In this document: positions 13,012-23,900 of the stretch, one piece after another
Layout: every line of letters begins with the position of its first letter
How positions within the stretch are numbered: the first letter of the stretch is position 1
NCBI GenBank assembly: GCA_009781325.1
Contig: WQYJ01000003.1
Location: 1-27,569, forward strand
Length of the DNA stretch: 27,569 nt
Direction of reading: 5' to 3'
DNA from: Propionibacteriaceae bacterium
GTDB taxonomy: Bacteria; Actinomycetota; Actinomycetes; Propionibacteriales; Propionibacteriaceae
Notes under the pieces: model-generated
Databases searched by the model: none
What the model was told of the DNA's origin: nothing
Seen by the model: only the letters and a program-made list of their open reading frames with translations
Program-made: the position numbers and the translations under genes

Positions 13012-15624
13012 ATGAGCGGAAAGAAGCTTGTGATCGTGGAGTCGCCGACAAAGGCATCCAAGATATCGTCGTATCTGGGGTCCGGTTATATTGTGGAGTC
13101 GTCGCGTGGCCATGTCAGGGATCTGCCGACGACTGCGGCTGAGATTCCGGCTAAGTACAAGAAGGAGAAGTGGGCACGCACTGGTGTTGATGTTGATAAT
13201 CAGTTCAAGCCGCTTTACGTTGTCTCCACTGACAAGAAGAAGACCATCGCTGACCTCAAGAAGAAGCTAGCCGAGGCTGACGAACTCTTGCTCGCCACTG
13301 ACGAGGACAGGGAAGGGGAGGCCATCGCCTGGCACCTTCTCGAAGAGCTCAAGCCCACAGTTCCGGTCAAGCGCATGGTTTTCCACGAGATCACTCAACA
13401 AGCTATCCAAGCCGCAGTAGCGAATCCGCGTGAGGTCGATTCCGATCTGGTCGATGCCCAGGAAACCCGGCGCATCCTTGACCGTCTCTATGGGTACGAA
13501 GTCTCGCCCGTACTGTGGAAGAAGGTTATGCCGCGTCTGTCAGCGGGACGAGTGCAGTCGGTTGCCACGCGCCTCATCGTAGACCGTGAAAAAGAGCGGA
13601 TGGCTTTCCGCAGTGCCAGCTATTGGGGGATAACAGCGGAGTTCGATGGCGGTGAATCTGCTGATCCGCGCCGATTCTCCACGCGCCTGTCTAGGATCGG
13701 TGAGACCAAGGTCGCCCAGGGCCGCGACTTTAATTCGCGCGGCGAACTGCGAAGCGGCCTCATTGCTCTGACCCAAGACCAAGCCACAGCCCTGACCAAG
13801 GTTCTCGAAACTGCCGAGTGCTGCGTACGCGATGTCGAGTCGCGCCCTTATACGCGCCGCCCGTACGCACCGTTTAGAACAACCACCCTCCAGCAGGAAG
13901 CCGGGCGCAAACTAGGATTCACCGCACAGCGTACGATGGCTGTTGCCCAAGACCTCTATGAAGCTGGCTGGATCACCTATATGAGAACAGACTCGGTGAC
14001 CCTATCCACGCAAGCTATTCAAGCGACACGGGCCCAGGTTGAGAACCTCTACGGCCCCAAGTACCTCCCCGCCAAGCCGCGCGTCTACACCTCCAAGGTC
14101 AAAAACGCCCAAGAGGCTCACGAGGCTATTCGCCCAGCCGGTGAGTCTTTCCGTACCCCGAAAGAGTCCGGTCTCAAAGCTGACCAACTGCGTCTCTATG
14201 AACTGATCTGGATGCGCACCCTCGCCTCGCAGATGGCTGATGCTGAAGGTGAGTCTGTCACAGTACGCATCGAAGCCAGCCACGATCCCATCGACATCAA
14301 CGACAAACAGATCACCCGATGCCGATTCCGCGCATCTGGGCGTACAGTGTCATTCCCAGGCTTCCTCAAAGCTTATGTGGAGTCCACCGACGACCCCGAT
14401 GAGTCAGCCGACGATGCCCAGGCGCGCTTGCCCCAACTGACCAAGGGACAGCCGCTAAGCTGCCTCGACGTCACACCCACCGGGCACGAAACCAAGCCGC
14501 CAGCCAGATACACAGAGCCCTCTCTGGTTGCCAAGCTGGAGGAACTCGAGATCGGACGTCCGAGCACCTACGCTTCCATTATCAGAACCATCACTTCGCG
14601 CGACTATGTCTTCAAGCGCGGAGCTGTTCTGATCCCCACATGGCTAGCCTTCGCGGTGACGCGTCTGCTCGAAGAACAGTTCTCGCAGCTTGTCGACTAC
14701 GCCTTCACTGCCACGATGGAAGACGACCTCGACGAAATCGCCCGCGGCGACGCCAAGAGGCTTGATATCCTCAACCGCTTCTATTTCGGCTCCGATGCCA
14801 CGCCGGGGCTCAACACCTTAGCCACAGACTTAGCAGACATCGATCCGCGCAAGATTTCCACCTTCGAGATTCCTGGGGACGAGGGGTTGTGCCTCCATGT
14901 GGGCAGGTACGGGCCGTACATCCAGGATGGATTTGGCAACAAGGTCACGATCCCCACCGATATGCCTCCGGATGAACTCACCGAAGACAGAGCATCAGCG
15001 CTTCTCAAAGCGCCAGCCGCACAGGAATGGGAGCTAGGAACTGCCTCGGACACGGGATACCGCGTGGTCGCCAAGGAAGGCCGCTACGGCCCCTATGTCA
15101 CCGAGATTCTTCCGCAGGACGCTCCCAAGGGTGCCAAGCCGCGAACCGGTTCCCTGTTCTCGACGATGGCACTCGATACTGTCACCCTCGAACAAGCAGA
15201 GCGCCTGATGAGCCTCCCGCGCAGTCTCGGAACCCTTGATGATGTTGAGGTCACCGCTCAGAACGGGCGCTATGGCCCCTACATCAAGCGAGGCAACGAC
15301 TCGCGTCCGCTGCCTAGTCAGGAAGCCATCTTCGAGATCACCCTCGATCAGGCCAAGGCTCTTCTCGATGTCCCGCCCGTACGCGCTGCCAGCCGTACCT
15401 CAGGACCTCTACGTGAGTTCGGAGCCGACCCGGAAACAGGTAAGCCAGTCACGCTGAAAGACGGCCGCTTCGGTCCCTATGTCACTGACGGTACGACCAA
15501 CGCCACCTTGCGCAGAGCTGATTCCGTGGAGGACATCACCGCAGAACGTGCTTTTGAACTATTAGCCGAAAAGAGGGCAAAGCCTCCGGCACCAAAGAAA
15601 ACCACACGGCGGACAAAAAAGTAA
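13012..15624 (+). CDS. topA: DNA topoisomerase I (type IA)
   Basis: This 870-residue enzyme relaxes negative supercoils through a transient 5'-phosphotyrosine link. The Toprim domain starts KKLVIVESPTKASKI and contains ATDEDREGEAIAWHL (Asp97, Asp99 and Glu101 in the metal site). The catalytic tyrosine is Tyr323 in ITYMRTDSVTLS. Four actinobacterial Topo_C repeats follow, each with a GRYGPY-type core (HVGRYGPYIQ, KEGRYGPYVT, QNGRYGPYIK, KDGRFGPYVT). The protein ends in a lysine-rich DNA-binding tail (PPAPKKTTRRTKK). There are no zinc-finger Cys motifs, as is normal for the phylum. I chose ATG 13012, preceded by GAGGGTGG, over a GTG nine bases upstream. tmk follows 38 bases later. Confidence 0.98.
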   Translation: MSGKKLVIVESPTKASKISSYLGSGYIVESSRGHVRDLPTTAAEIPAKYKKEKWARTGVDVDNQFKPLYVVSTDKKKTIADLKKKLAEADELLLATDEDREGEAIAWHLLEELKPTVPVKRMVFHEITQQAIQAAVANPREVDSDLVDAQETRRILDRLYGYEVSPVLWKKVMPRLSAGRVQSVATRLIVDREKERMAFRSASYWGITAEFDGGESADPRRFSTRLSRIGETKVAQGRDFNSRGELRSGLIALTQDQATALTKVLETAECCVRDVESRPYTRRPYAPFRTTTLQQEAGRKLGFTAQRTMAVAQDLYEAGWITYMRTDSVTLSTQAIQATRAQVENLYGPKYLPAKPRVYTSKVKNAQEAHEAIRPAGESFRTPKESGLKADQLRLYELIWMRTLASQMADAEGESVTVRIEASHDPIDINDKQITRCRFRASGRTVSFPGFLKAYVESTDDPDESADDAQARLPQLTKGQPLSCLDVTPTGHETKPPARYTEPSLVAKLEELEIGRPSTYASIIRTITSRDYVFKRGAVLIPTWLAFAVTRLLEEQFSQLVDYAFTATMEDDLDEIARGDAKRLDILNRFYFGSDATPGLNTLATDLADIDPRKISTFEIPGDEGLCLHVGRYGPYIQDGFGNKVTIPTDMPPDELTEDRASALLKAPAAQEWELGTASDTGYRVVAKEGRYGPYVTEILPQDAPKGAKPRTGSLFSTMALDTVTLEQAERLMSLPRSLGTLDDVEVTAQNGRYGPYIKRGNDSRPLPSQEAIFEITLDQAKALLDVPPVRAASRTSGPLREFGADPETGKPVTLKDGRFGPYVTDGTTNATLRRADSVEDITAERAFELLAEKRAKPPAPKKTTRRTKK

Positions 15625-15662
15625 ATCCGGCATTACAGTTTGACCTCAGATAAGGTGTATCC

Positions 15663-16310
15663 ATGATCAAGAAGAATGGAATGCTCATCGTTTTTGAAGG
15701 CGGTGATGGAGCGGGGAAATCCACGCAGTCTGCTCGGCTTGCAGCTTGGTTATGCGACATGGGATATCAAGTACGCGCCACCTTTGAGCCCGGAGATACT
15801 GAACTCGGTGCCAAGGTACGCCAGATCGTCCTACACTCCAAGGTTGAGATGTGCCCCAAAGCTGAGGCGCTGCTCTACTTAGCTGACAAAGCCCAGCACG
15901 TCGCCGAGGTCATTAAACCCGCTCTAGAAGCAGGAATGATCGTCATCTCTGATCGCTATGTCGACTCGACTATTGCCTACCAGGGTGCCGGGCGAGCCCT
16001 TAGTGATGAAGAAGTCAGCCGCATCGCCTGGTGGGCTGTATCTGACTTGGTTCCCGATCTGACTGTCTTGATGGATGTGCCAGTCACCCAAGGACTCTCG
16101 CGCAAAGATGTCTTGGATCGAATTGAGTCGGCTGGGCTGGAGTTCCATGAGAGAGTACGCGACCACTTCCTCGCCCTGCCATCGAGCCAACCGGGCGCTT
16201 ATCTGGTAGTCAACGGGCGTGATCCCAAGGATGAGGTGACCGCACAGATCCGTGAGTGCATCCAAGGGATCATCGATCACAGCGGACATGTACTTGCCCG
16301 TGAAGCCTGA
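15663..16310 (+). CDS. tmk: Thymidylate kinase (dTMP kinase)
   Basis: This 215-residue enzyme phosphorylates dTMP to dTDP. The P-loop is FEGGDGAGKST (11-21), the dTMP-binding DR-Y motif is SDRYVDSTIAYQGAGR (96-111), and REPG-like 'FEPGDTELG' (41-49) occupies the usual place with the Arg replaced by Phe. AAGGTG lies five bases before the ATG. It is downstream of topA in the same orientation. In many actinobacteria tmk is followed by holB; here a nitroreductase gene overlaps its 3' end instead, so the usual holB link has been broken or moved. Confidence 0.95.
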   Translation: MIKKNGMLIVFEGGDGAGKSTQSARLAAWLCDMGYQVRATFEPGDTELGAKVRQIVLHSKVEMCPKAEALLYLADKAQHVAEVIKPALEAGMIVISDRYVDSTIAYQGAGRALSDEEVSRIAWWAVSDLVPDLTVLMDVPVTQGLSRKDVLDRIESAGLEFHERVRDHFLALPSSQPGAYLVVNGRDPKDEVTAQIRECIQGIIDHSGHVLAREA

Positions 16311-17073
16311 CAAGGTTTGCGTCGTGCAGCCCGCGGAGAATCAGACGATCGCAGAACTCTTGGAGCGAAAATCTGTGCGCGTCTTCGAACCCACACCAAT
16401 CCCCGATGATGTCAAAGAAACCATTCTGGCATGCGGGTTTGCAGCCCCAACAGCGGGCAACCAGATGCTCTACACCATCCTTGACATCGAAGACGAACAG
16501 ATCAAAGCCCAATTAGCTGACCTGTGCGATGACCAGCCGTTCATCGCTACCGCGCCATGGGTATTGGTCTTCCTTGCGGATTGCCGCCGATGGTTCGACA
16601 CCTATCGTGAAGCTGGAGATGACCCTCGTACTCCCGGTGTCGGTGATTTAGTTTTGGCGTGCGAGGATGCTCTGATCGCCGCTCAAAACATGGTGGTCGC
16701 TGCACACTCACTGGGTATGGGGAGCTGCTATATCGGCGACATTTTGGAAAACCGCGAGAAGATCTGTGAACTACTCACTCTGGATCCATGGGTTTTTCCT
16801 GCGACTCTGCTTGTCTTCGGCTATCCCACAGTACAGCAGACCAGACGTACCAAACCTCCGCGGTTCGCTCGGCAGTACATCGTCATGAAGGATCGCTATC
16901 GCCGCTTGTCAGCCGAGGAACTGAGGGCAATGATCGAAGAACGCGGAGATCAGTTCGATACCTTTGTTCCCCGGTTCTGTGCACGCAAATACTCTTCCAC
17001 TTTTGCCCAAGAGATGACCCGCAGTGTTGCAGAGTATCTTCAACAGTTTGCTGGTTTAGAAAAAGAATCATAG
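16288..17073 (+). CDS. Nitroreductase-family FMN oxidoreductase (NfsA-like)
   Basis: The core is a nitroreductase fold: ERKSVRVFEPTPIPDDVKET with the FMN-phosphate-binding Arg-S-x-R pattern near the N-terminus, then GFAAPTAGNQM, LGMGSCYIGDILENREKICE, and the late block VFPATLLVFGYP. The C-terminal extension (RFARQYIVMKDRYRRLSAEE, then LRAMIEERG) is longer than in minimal NfnB enzymes. The family reduces flavin-accessible quinones or nitro compounds with NAD(P)H; the physiological substrate is unknown. The start is unclear. ATG 16288 lies inside tmk, GTG 16300 also overlaps tmk, and GTG 16324 has AAGG upstream and starts just after the tmk stop. Any of these leaves the domain whole. A hairpin follows the stop. 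Confidence 0.88.
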   Translation: MYLPVKPDKVCVVQPAENQTIAELLERKSVRVFEPTPIPDDVKETILACGFAAPTAGNQMLYTILDIEDEQIKAQLADLCDDQPFIATAPWVLVFLADCRRWFDTYREAGDDPRTPGVGDLVLACEDALIAAQNMVVAAHSLGMGSCYIGDILENREKICELLTLDPWVFPATLLVFGYPTVQQTRRTKPPRFARQYIVMKDRYRRLSAEELRAMIEERGDQFDTFVPRFCARKYSSTFAQEMTRSVAEYLQQFAGLEKES

Positions 17074-17082
17074 GCGACGAGA

Positions 17083-17104
17083 ATTCTCAGTGTTTTCTGA
17101 GAAT
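17083..17104 (+). terminator. Hairpin after the nitroreductase gene
   Basis: ATTCTCAG (17083-17090), loop TGTTTT, CTGAGAAT (17097-17104) is a perfect 8-bp stem ten bases after the stop codon. No T-run follows, so it may be a weak terminator. Because it also lies just before the next small gene, it could instead be an operator. Confidence 0.5.
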
Positions 17105-17147
17105 CGGTGGTCAATACTAGAGTCAGAACAAGGCCTAGGAGTTCGCG

Positions 17148-17348
17148 ATGAGCATTATCTCGGAACATCGGATGGGCCTTGTTGCGCATATAAAGACGGA
17201 TCGAAACCACGCGATCGCTTGCCGTCAATGTAATCGAGGCCCTCATAGTAGCCATGAACTGCACGACCCCTTTGACATAGAAGCGTTGAAGCACAGACTC
17301 CCATCAGGTGCTCCGCTGACCGTACTCATGCGTAGTTCTCGCCACTAA
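17148..17348 (+). CDS. Small hypothetical protein with CX2CX4HX2H motif
   Basis: This 66-residue frame begins MSIISEHRMGLVAHIKTDRN and contains CRQCNRGPHSSH, a C-x2-C-x4-H-x2-H arrangement that could bind one zinc ion. Reasons to believe it is a gene are a good ribosome site (CTAGGAG, six bases before the ATG), a balanced amino-acid composition, and a stem-loop right after the stop. I do not recognise a family. Unrelated short frames nearby come from repeats, but this one lies outside them. Confidence 0.5.
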   Translation: MSIISEHRMGLVAHIKTDRNHAIACRQCNRGPHSSHELHDPFDIEALKHRLPSGAPLTVLMRSSRH

Positions 17349-17350
17349 GT

Positions 17351-17383
17351 GCTCGATCCGGTGTGATTTCCCCCGGATCGAGC
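17351..17383 (+). terminator. Strong stem-loop after the small gene
   Basis: GCTCGATCCGG (17351-17361) pairs perfectly with CCGGATCGAGC (17373-17383) around an 11-base loop, two bases after the TAA. No run of T follows, so it would be an actinobacterial-type terminator without a U-tail or a 3'-stabilising structure. Confidence 0.65.
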
Positions 17384-17401
17384 AGGGGCTTCGTCCAATC
17401 C

Positions 17402-17608
17402 CCGGTCATGCTGCCGTAGGCAGTACCCCCGGCGGCCGACGTAGGGTCTGTGGTAGAGATTCTCTCACTTAAGTCCATACTCAGCCACCCGGTCATCCTG
17501 CCGAAGGCAGGACCCCCGGCGGCCGACGTAGGGACTGTTGTGCAGATCTCTACCCAGGACCCTACGTCGGCTGCCGGGGGTCCTGCCTGGCGGCAGGATG
17601 ACCGGGGG
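17402..17608. repeat. REP-like repeat cluster: two direct and one inverted copy
   Basis: The same family as at 12.7 kb. Copy D (17402-17453) and copy E (17489-17540) are direct; both read CCGGTCATSCTGCCG, a short loop, then GGCAG-ACCCCCGGCGGCC and GACGTAGGG. Copy F (17558-17608) is inverted and nearly full length: ACCCTACGTCGGCTGCCGGG, then GGTCCTGCC, loop, GGCAGGATGACCGG. E and F form a near-perfect long hairpin. Copies D and E have GGCGGCC where 12.7-kb copies have GGCAGCC, while F has the GGCAGCC form. Confidence 0.9.
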
Positions 17609-17997
17609 GCTTGGGTCGGTCGTGTCATGCGCTTGGTCACAGTGTCCAGTTATGCATCCCTTTGACATATCCCCACGACAAAAACTGCTACTTGAATGCG
17701 CGAGTATCCTGACCTTTGTTGATTTGTTCTTTGGGATTGTATGAGGGAACAGAGCACGGGGGGTCTTCTGGCGCCGAGGTGCCAGCCAACAACAAAGTAG
17801 TGTCCTGATCGGCTTTGAGCTGCGCTCTTTTGCGCGCGCATTTTTCCGGTCAGGTGCTTTAAAAAAAACACGGGAAGATGACATCCGACATGGGTACACA
17901 AACGTTTGGGAATAACAATTCACAATTTGGCGTTGGAGCTAAGAACAGCGTGAGATCGACTCACTCTGGAGATTTCCGCAGAAGAGGAGTGAATCCG
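17609..17997 (+). promoter_or_regulatory. Long upstream region of the giant surface-protein gene
   Basis: These 389 bases hold no credible gene. They contain TTGACA near 17661, a possible -35 with no convincing -10. An 8-bp stem CTGGCGCC-GA-GGTGCCAG lies near 17769-17786. TGCGC...GCGCGCATTTTT near 17820-17847 could act as an intrinsic terminator or attenuator, and a run of eight or more A residues occurs near 17865. A small hairpin GTGAG-ATCGA-CTCAC (about 17950-17964) lies shortly before the ribosome site GAGGAG. A TTTGGGAATAACAATTCAC stretch near 17908 is AT-rich and might be the promoter. A regulated leader seems likely, but no known riboswitch is recognised. Confidence 0.45.
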
Positions 17998-20900
17998 ATG
18001 AGGAATTTACTGTTTCGATATCTCGCAACTGCCGTAGCTTTAGCAATGGTGATTACTACGGTTGCGCTAGTTGCTAATGAAGCAGGACCAACACCAGCAC
18101 ACGGAGCTCCAGGAACACCCGGTGTACCGAAACCCGGGGTCACGGTCTCATACGAGGACTTCGAAAATGCGATGAGCTTGCCGGTGAGCGTCCTCAACTA
18201 TCGAGGCTCCTCGGCTTCCGGCAAATCCATTTATACGGCCCACCCTTCTTATCTGCCGGGCGCCAATAGCTGCAATGGGTGGGTGATGTCCGCAGCATCT
18301 CCGGTGGCATCCGAGGCTGGATGCTACAGAGCAGGCAACTCTGGGTGGGCAATCAACACGGTGCTAGCCAAGGTCATCGGGCAAGCTCAGGGGATGGATC
18401 TAGAGACATCGATGAATAACGGTGCTTGGGCATCGGCCACCAACCAGGAATATGGCACTCAGGAAGCAGGCACAGTCCTGGATACAGTGTCGACCTCGGT
18501 GACATCGCAACCTGGCCGCTTCTACTCCATCGAAGCCTATATCGCGGCAGTGAACTGTAATTCTGGAAAACCAGCCATGGACATTTCACTCACCTTTGAG
18601 GATCACTCACACAAACTTCTGACAGGTTTTAGCCCTTGCGGTAACGCTATCCCAAACTTCGCGCCCGGTTCCAACTCGGTCTATGTTTCGAATCCCAAGA
18701 CACCAGCGGTGAAGGCAAGTGTCGCCGAACAGATGGGAGTCCGGTTCACCAACACGAGGACCTTTGGTTCCGGTAATGACTTCGCTATCGATGGTATCCG
18801 CATCGTCGATGTCACCCCCGCACTCGATCACACCTTTACCCCAGCAGTTATTCCTGTTTCCGGCTCAGCCAACTGGACCTTCACCATCACCAACACAGCA
18901 GAATTGGCCGCCAAGACTGGTTGGACCTTCTCGGTGCCCATGCCTGCAGGGATGACTACCCAGGGAGCTCCGACAACCACCTGCTCCGGCGGTGCCGCAA
19001 CGGTATCCTCCGGAGTTTTGTCTGTGGTCGGCAACCTTCTCAAAGACCAGGTTTCATGTACGGTCACCGTTCCGGTCACCAGCACAGAAAATAAGGTCTT
19101 CACTGTTCCAGGAACCGCCTTCACTGTGGACGGGGTCACCATCCCCGGTGATGCCTCGTTGACCATGTCATCACTGACATTGGCAGCTTCGGCTAACCCG
19201 ACTGGCATCAGCAAATCCGGCGCGGTCGTGAACTACACCTTCACTGTGACAAACCCCTCGACAGTCGCTGTGAGCGGACTCACCGTGACCGCTGCCGGAC
19301 CGTACACAGGGACAACCTCACCCGGCTTCTCGGGTGCGGGTAGCCTCGGGGCAATCACCTGCGATAAGACCTCGATTCCTGCAGGAGGCTCCACCACCTG
19401 TCACGCTGCGTACACCACCACCACAGCAGACTTGAGTGTGGAACAGATCAACCTCACAGCCCGAGCCTCAGCCACAGCCGCTGGTGCACTGGCTCCGACG
19501 GTGTCTCATACCTCCTCAGCCACGGTCGCCGTACTCAAAGAGTTCCCCAGTATTTCCCATGGTTTCGTCCCCTCAGCAATTCCCGTGAACGGGACATCGA
19601 CGCTGACCTACACCATCCACAACTCCACAAATATGACGGCAAAGACTGGGTGGAGCTTCGCAGTCATGCTCCCAGCAGGTGTCACAGCTACTGGCACAGC
19701 AACGACGAACTGCCCTGGCGGCTCTGCCAGCATGGGTGGAAACCGTCTGACCGGTTCCGGTAATCTCAATGCCGATCAGCTCTCGTGTACGGTCACCGTA
19801 CCTGTAACGACCGCAGCAAACGGCACCTATACGATCCAAGGCAGCGCCGTCACTGCCACCAATGCCGAGATTCCCACATCCGCAGCCACACTATCCACCT
19901 CCCAGCTAGCCATGACTGCCTCCGTAGACCCGTCAACAGTCGGCGGAGCAGGGGGCACCACAGACTTCGTATTCGAGGTCACCAATACCGGTACAGTCGC
20001 CGTGAACGGGGTGACTATCACTGCTGAAGGTCCCTACACCGATAATTCGACACCTGGTTTCTCGGGTACGGGCATGCTCGGTTCTATCGTCTGCGACCAG
20101 ACAGCCATTGCAGCCGGAGGATCCACCACCTGCCGCGCTACCTACTCTGTTTCCCAGAATGATATGAATCTCGGAAAGGTCTTCCTGACCGCTCAAGCAT
20201 CAGCAACAGGTGAAGGTGCCGAGACCACCACAAGGTCTAACTTAAGTTCGGCAACCCTGTCGCTGGTTCAGACAATCGGGCTTTCTGGTCTCGGTGTCAA
20301 TGAACCTACGATGACCGACGCAAACCAGCAGGTGACCTTCGAGTTCGAAATCACCAACAACTCAACCTTCTCAGTGACCGATCTCTTCCTGCTACCTGTC
20401 GATTTCTCAGGTACGGGGACGGCTCCGGTGCTGTCCTGCGCGCAGACAACCTTGGTCGCCAAGGAAACAACGATCTGCTCGGGAACCTACACAACCACAG
20501 CCGATGATGTCGGGGCCAAGCATGTCATTCTTAGCGTTGAAGCAGCAGCCGGTTCACTAGCGGGAACAGTGATGTCTGCTCAGATCGACTCAAACCTGAC
20601 CCTGGTTGCCGGAACTCCGGTTGCCCTTGAGTCCAGTCTGAGCGTGGATCACACCTCGGCTGTTTTCGGTACGAACATCGTAGCAACAGTGCTCGTACGT
20701 GATAAGAACCTCACCGTAGTTCCCGATGTGGAAGTCAGCTTCACAGTCACAGGGCAGGGAGACTTCGGTGGATTCAAGGTGCCGCAACAATCCACAACAT
20801 GCACCACAAACGCTGCCGGTGTCTGCTCAGTAACACTGACAAGCCGTGTGGTCGAAAAGGTAACACTGAGCGCCGAAATCACTGTCGGCACCTCGGTGCC

Positions 20901-23900
20901 GGTCACAGGCTCAGGAATGACGCTGTCCTTCCTGCCTGGCCCAGTTGATGCCATGACCTCATCGATGTCCGCCGATCCGCTCAGCCTCCACCTCGGCGAG
21001 TATGTCACCGTCACAGGTACGGCCCGAGATTCGGCCGGAAACCCCATCACCGGCGAGCGCATCTACTTCCTCACCGATGGTGAGGCGAGGTTCACCAATG
21101 GCTCCGCAACCATGTCTTGCGTGACAGATGCCACGGGAACATGCACCGCGAAACTCACATCCTTGGTTGAGGAAGACATTGAGATCGTCGGCTGGGTTCT
21201 CGTCGCTGGTGTGCCTGCTGTGGTTACCGGATCAGGTATTTCCGTGAACTACCACCTCGGAGTTGCTGCCGGTGAAAACTCCACCATCACCGCGATCCCT
21301 GACACCACCGTCGTCGGCGGCGCAGGTGTCAAGATCGCTGCTGTGATTGAGGGTGCTCACGGCCACGTTATCCACGATGTCACGGTGACCTTCCACGTCA
21401 CAGGGAAGGCAAGCTTCGGTTCACTCTCGGAGCCCCAGGTCACCACAACCACCTGTAACACAGATGAAAACGGTGAATGCGATGTGACTCTGAACAGTCT
21501 TGTTGCTGAAAAAGTGTATGTTTCCGCCACGATCTCACCTCGCGGAACCCCGGAAACAGTGGTCGGCTCCGGACTTGGAGTGACGTTCACCCCCGGTGAG
21601 ATCGCCGCGTGGAATTCAACCCTGGAGGTTGACCGCGTCGTGGCGTACGTCGATGATCCGATCCAGGCAACAGCAACAGTACGCGATGAGTATGACAACC
21701 CCATCAGTAATGCAGTCGTCGACTTCGAGTTCAAGGATCTCCCTGACTCCTGCACCACCGATGCATCCGGTACCTGCTCGATTACTATCACCAGTTCGGA
21801 ACCCTACTCAGGGTATCTGTCCTCTGAAATCGGCTCGGAGACTATCCCGAATACGCCGGTGCAGCTTGAGTTCGTTGAGCGCATTCCCGATGCTGGTTAC
21901 TCAACTCTGAGCGTGAACCGTACTCTGCAGACAATCGGAGCTCCTGTCATTGTGACAGTGACCTCCCGCAACCCCAGTAATGAACTACTTCCTTACGTTG
22001 ATGTGTTCTTCTCAGTTGATGGTTCGGCCACCTTTGGTCCCTATGGGACTCTGCGCGGTCCGACTGCTACCTGCCGTACCGGTGAGGATGCAACCTGTTC
22101 AGTGACCCTCACCGACGCTGTTATTGAGACAGTCCACCCCTCTGCGACCGTCATGGTGTCAGGAAACCCGGAGACTGTGTCCGGGTCCGGCGTCGACGTA
22201 TCCTTCATGGTCGGCGATCCCGTTCCTGCCGCAGCGGACTTCTCCGTTAACCAGTTCATTCAAACAGTGAATGAACAGATCATCGCCACGATTGCCGTCT
22301 GGGATCAAAATGGTTTCCCGATCGTCGGTATGCGAGTGCTCTATGCCGATCGCGACGGAGAACTGATCTTCTCAGACCTAGCCACATCGACTCCGATTGA
22401 GGCGTGCTACACCGATTCAGCGGGTATGTGTGTCATCCAGGTCACCCGCACCACACCAGGGATGTCAATGATGTGGGCTCTTCTGGATTGTCCTCTCTCA
22501 GAGTTTCCCGTCGTCGTCCCCGGCTCACAAGTTGACCTCGAGTTTGTGAATCTCCCCGAAGCGACGACCTCTGAGATTCACCTGGATCGAGACACCCAAA
22601 CTGTGGGTAAGGAGATCCTGGCCGAAGTTACTATCAGGGACTTCGAATCCAATCCCATCCCCAATGTTGATGTCACGCTGACACTGAGCGGTGACACGGC
22701 CACCTTTGGTGCGGTTGGCGCACCCAGGCAGGCAACAACTACCTGTACCACATCTGCTCCCGATGATGCTGATCGCGGTACCTGCCAGGTGAGCTTCACT
22801 AACACCATGGCTGACGAGGTCGAGATTTCAGCATCGATTTCCATCGCTGGTGTCGACACCGAAGTTGGTGGAAATGGGGATCCTGCCCAGGCAAGTCCGC
22901 TTACTGCCCGTTTCACCCCGGGTGAGTTCTCTCACAGCAAGTCCACAGTGACGGTAACCCCGGTGATCAACCCAGGCAGTTCCTCAACCTGGGTGAAGGC
23001 AGACGGTGTGGATTACTATCTCGTTACCCTGTTTGCTTCAGATCAGTTCGGCAACACCATCGTGGACCTGAATACAAAAGCTGTTGACTTCACAGCCTCA
23101 ACAAACGACGTTATGATCTCTGGGATCGTTGATCACAAAGACGGCTCCTACACCTCTGCCATGGTGTCGGTCGTCGCCGATTCCCGTGTGACCGCCTCTG
23201 TCTTCTATCAGTCTTCTCAGGTTGGTACGCCCAGACCCATTCCTTTCAGAGCCGGTGATCCAGTCCAGGGTCCCGTGAACTGCCTAGATTCCTCAAAGAG
23301 CGGAACCTCAGCAACAGCCACACCTAGTGAGGTCGTTGCCGGCGGTGCCTCCTCGGTGTCGGTTCTGGTCACGGATGCATTCTGTAACCCAGTTCAGGGC
23401 GTACCAGTCACCTTCACCCCCTCCGGGTATGCCATGGTGTCCAATTCCTCCCGTACGACGAACTCTGCCGGACGAGCTTCTGTCACTGTCACTGACCTCG
23501 TCGCCCAGGTCGTCACCGTAACCGTGGCGATCCCGGATGGTGAGGTCAACAATTCACCGGTTCCCATCACCTTCCTTCCCGATGCCTTTGACGAAAATGC
23601 TTCCTCATTTGAGGTCTTCATCACCGATTCTGCAGCCACACACGTCATCGCAGATGGGGTCCAGTCATGGACTGGTCAGCTCACAGCACGAGATAACAAA
23701 GCCAATCTCATCACCGACCTTAATGTGAATGACTTGGACTTCTTTGCTCCATCCGATGTGAAAGTCTCCTCGGTGTCCACCAATGGCCGCGGGGTCTACC
23801 GCGTGACCTATACTTCCACCCTCACCGGTGATCACCTGGTCGGTGTGACCCACGAGGGTGCTGAGGTCGGAAACGAAGAGACCATCTCCTTCGTCGCAGG

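Noticed and set aside
17480..17610. Short frames giving 'SSCRQAGPPAADVGS'-like peptides at several places
   Set aside because: The same peptide arises from each copy of the REP-like repeat, on both strands, so it reflects the DNA repeat and not a gene family.
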